DNA from: an uncultured bacterium
GTDB taxonomy: Bacteria > Bacteroidota > Bacteroidia > Bacteroidales > JACABE01
Assembly (NCBI GenBank): GCA_903911455.1
Contig: CAIWDQ010000385.1
Coordinates: 1 to 6,988, forward strand
DNA length: 6,988 bases
Direction: 5' to 3'
Position numbers and translations under genes: made by a program. Below the pieces are notes generated by a model, which worked only from the letters and a program-made list of their open reading frames with translations, had not been told where the DNA came from and ran no database searches. Numbering within the stretch: position 1 is the first letter of the stretch; each line of letters starts with the position of its first letter. This document shows, piece after piece, positions 6,945 to 6,988 of the stretch.

Positions 6945-6988
6945 AATATTAACTATTCATCCTAAATAAGGTAATAAGGTTAAAAGTT

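Noticed and set aside
6949..6987. Short - strand open frame running in from the right edge to a TAA
   Set aside because: Only about 12 codons are visible and another - strand frame is also open over much of the stretch, so coding cannot be supported.

Overview
The window is very A+T-rich and is filled by four secreted-protein genes, all on the + strand. N-terminal signal peptides, C-terminal domains of the type IX secretion (T9SS) type A sorting family, A-rich weak ribosome-binding regions and one match to the -33 TTTG / -7 TAnnTTTG promoter all point to a member of the Bacteroidota. The genus cannot be told from the sequence. No RNA gene, mobile element, CRISPR array or enzyme gene was seen.

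The layout is a tandem duplication of a two-gene operon, A1-B1-A2-B2. Unit 1 is A1 (14-1786) and B1 (1790-3316). Unit 2 is A2 (3485-5257) and B2 (5261-6778). In both units A and B are separated by the same 3 bases. A1 and A2 are both 590 residues and about 85% identical by hand count. B1 (508 residues) and B2 (505 residues) are about 78% identical. Homology begins no later than base 1 (equivalent to 3472) and stops at the B stop codon. All four frames are intact, so both copies look maintained.

A is a secreted protein of no family I can name. It has seven recurring blade-like segments, 14 cysteines conserved in both copies, and an atypical T9SS sorting domain without the usual YPNP start. B has a seven-blade beta-propeller of the GNxW...KFDGxNWT type, then a PKD/Ig-like domain and a canonical T9SS type A sorting domain. 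My reading is that each unit exports a pair of propeller proteins to the cell surface or medium, where they may act together. That partnership is inferred from coupling and co-duplication only.

The 168-base junction (3317-3484) carries a candidate promoter overlapping the end of B1, a 7-base-periodic A-rich tract and a compound hairpin with a short T run. The 210 bases after B2 hold two hairpins, the second a strong rho-independent terminator, then a weak hairpin. A further hairpin has its T run on the - strand, which suggests a converging gene beyond the right edge.

The most interesting signal is the uneven divergence between copies. The start of A, blade 7 of A and the PKD-like domain of B are almost identical, even at silent sites. 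The B propeller and three patches of A are strongly diverged without frame damage. This fits a duplicated surface module under a mix of gene conversion and diversification.
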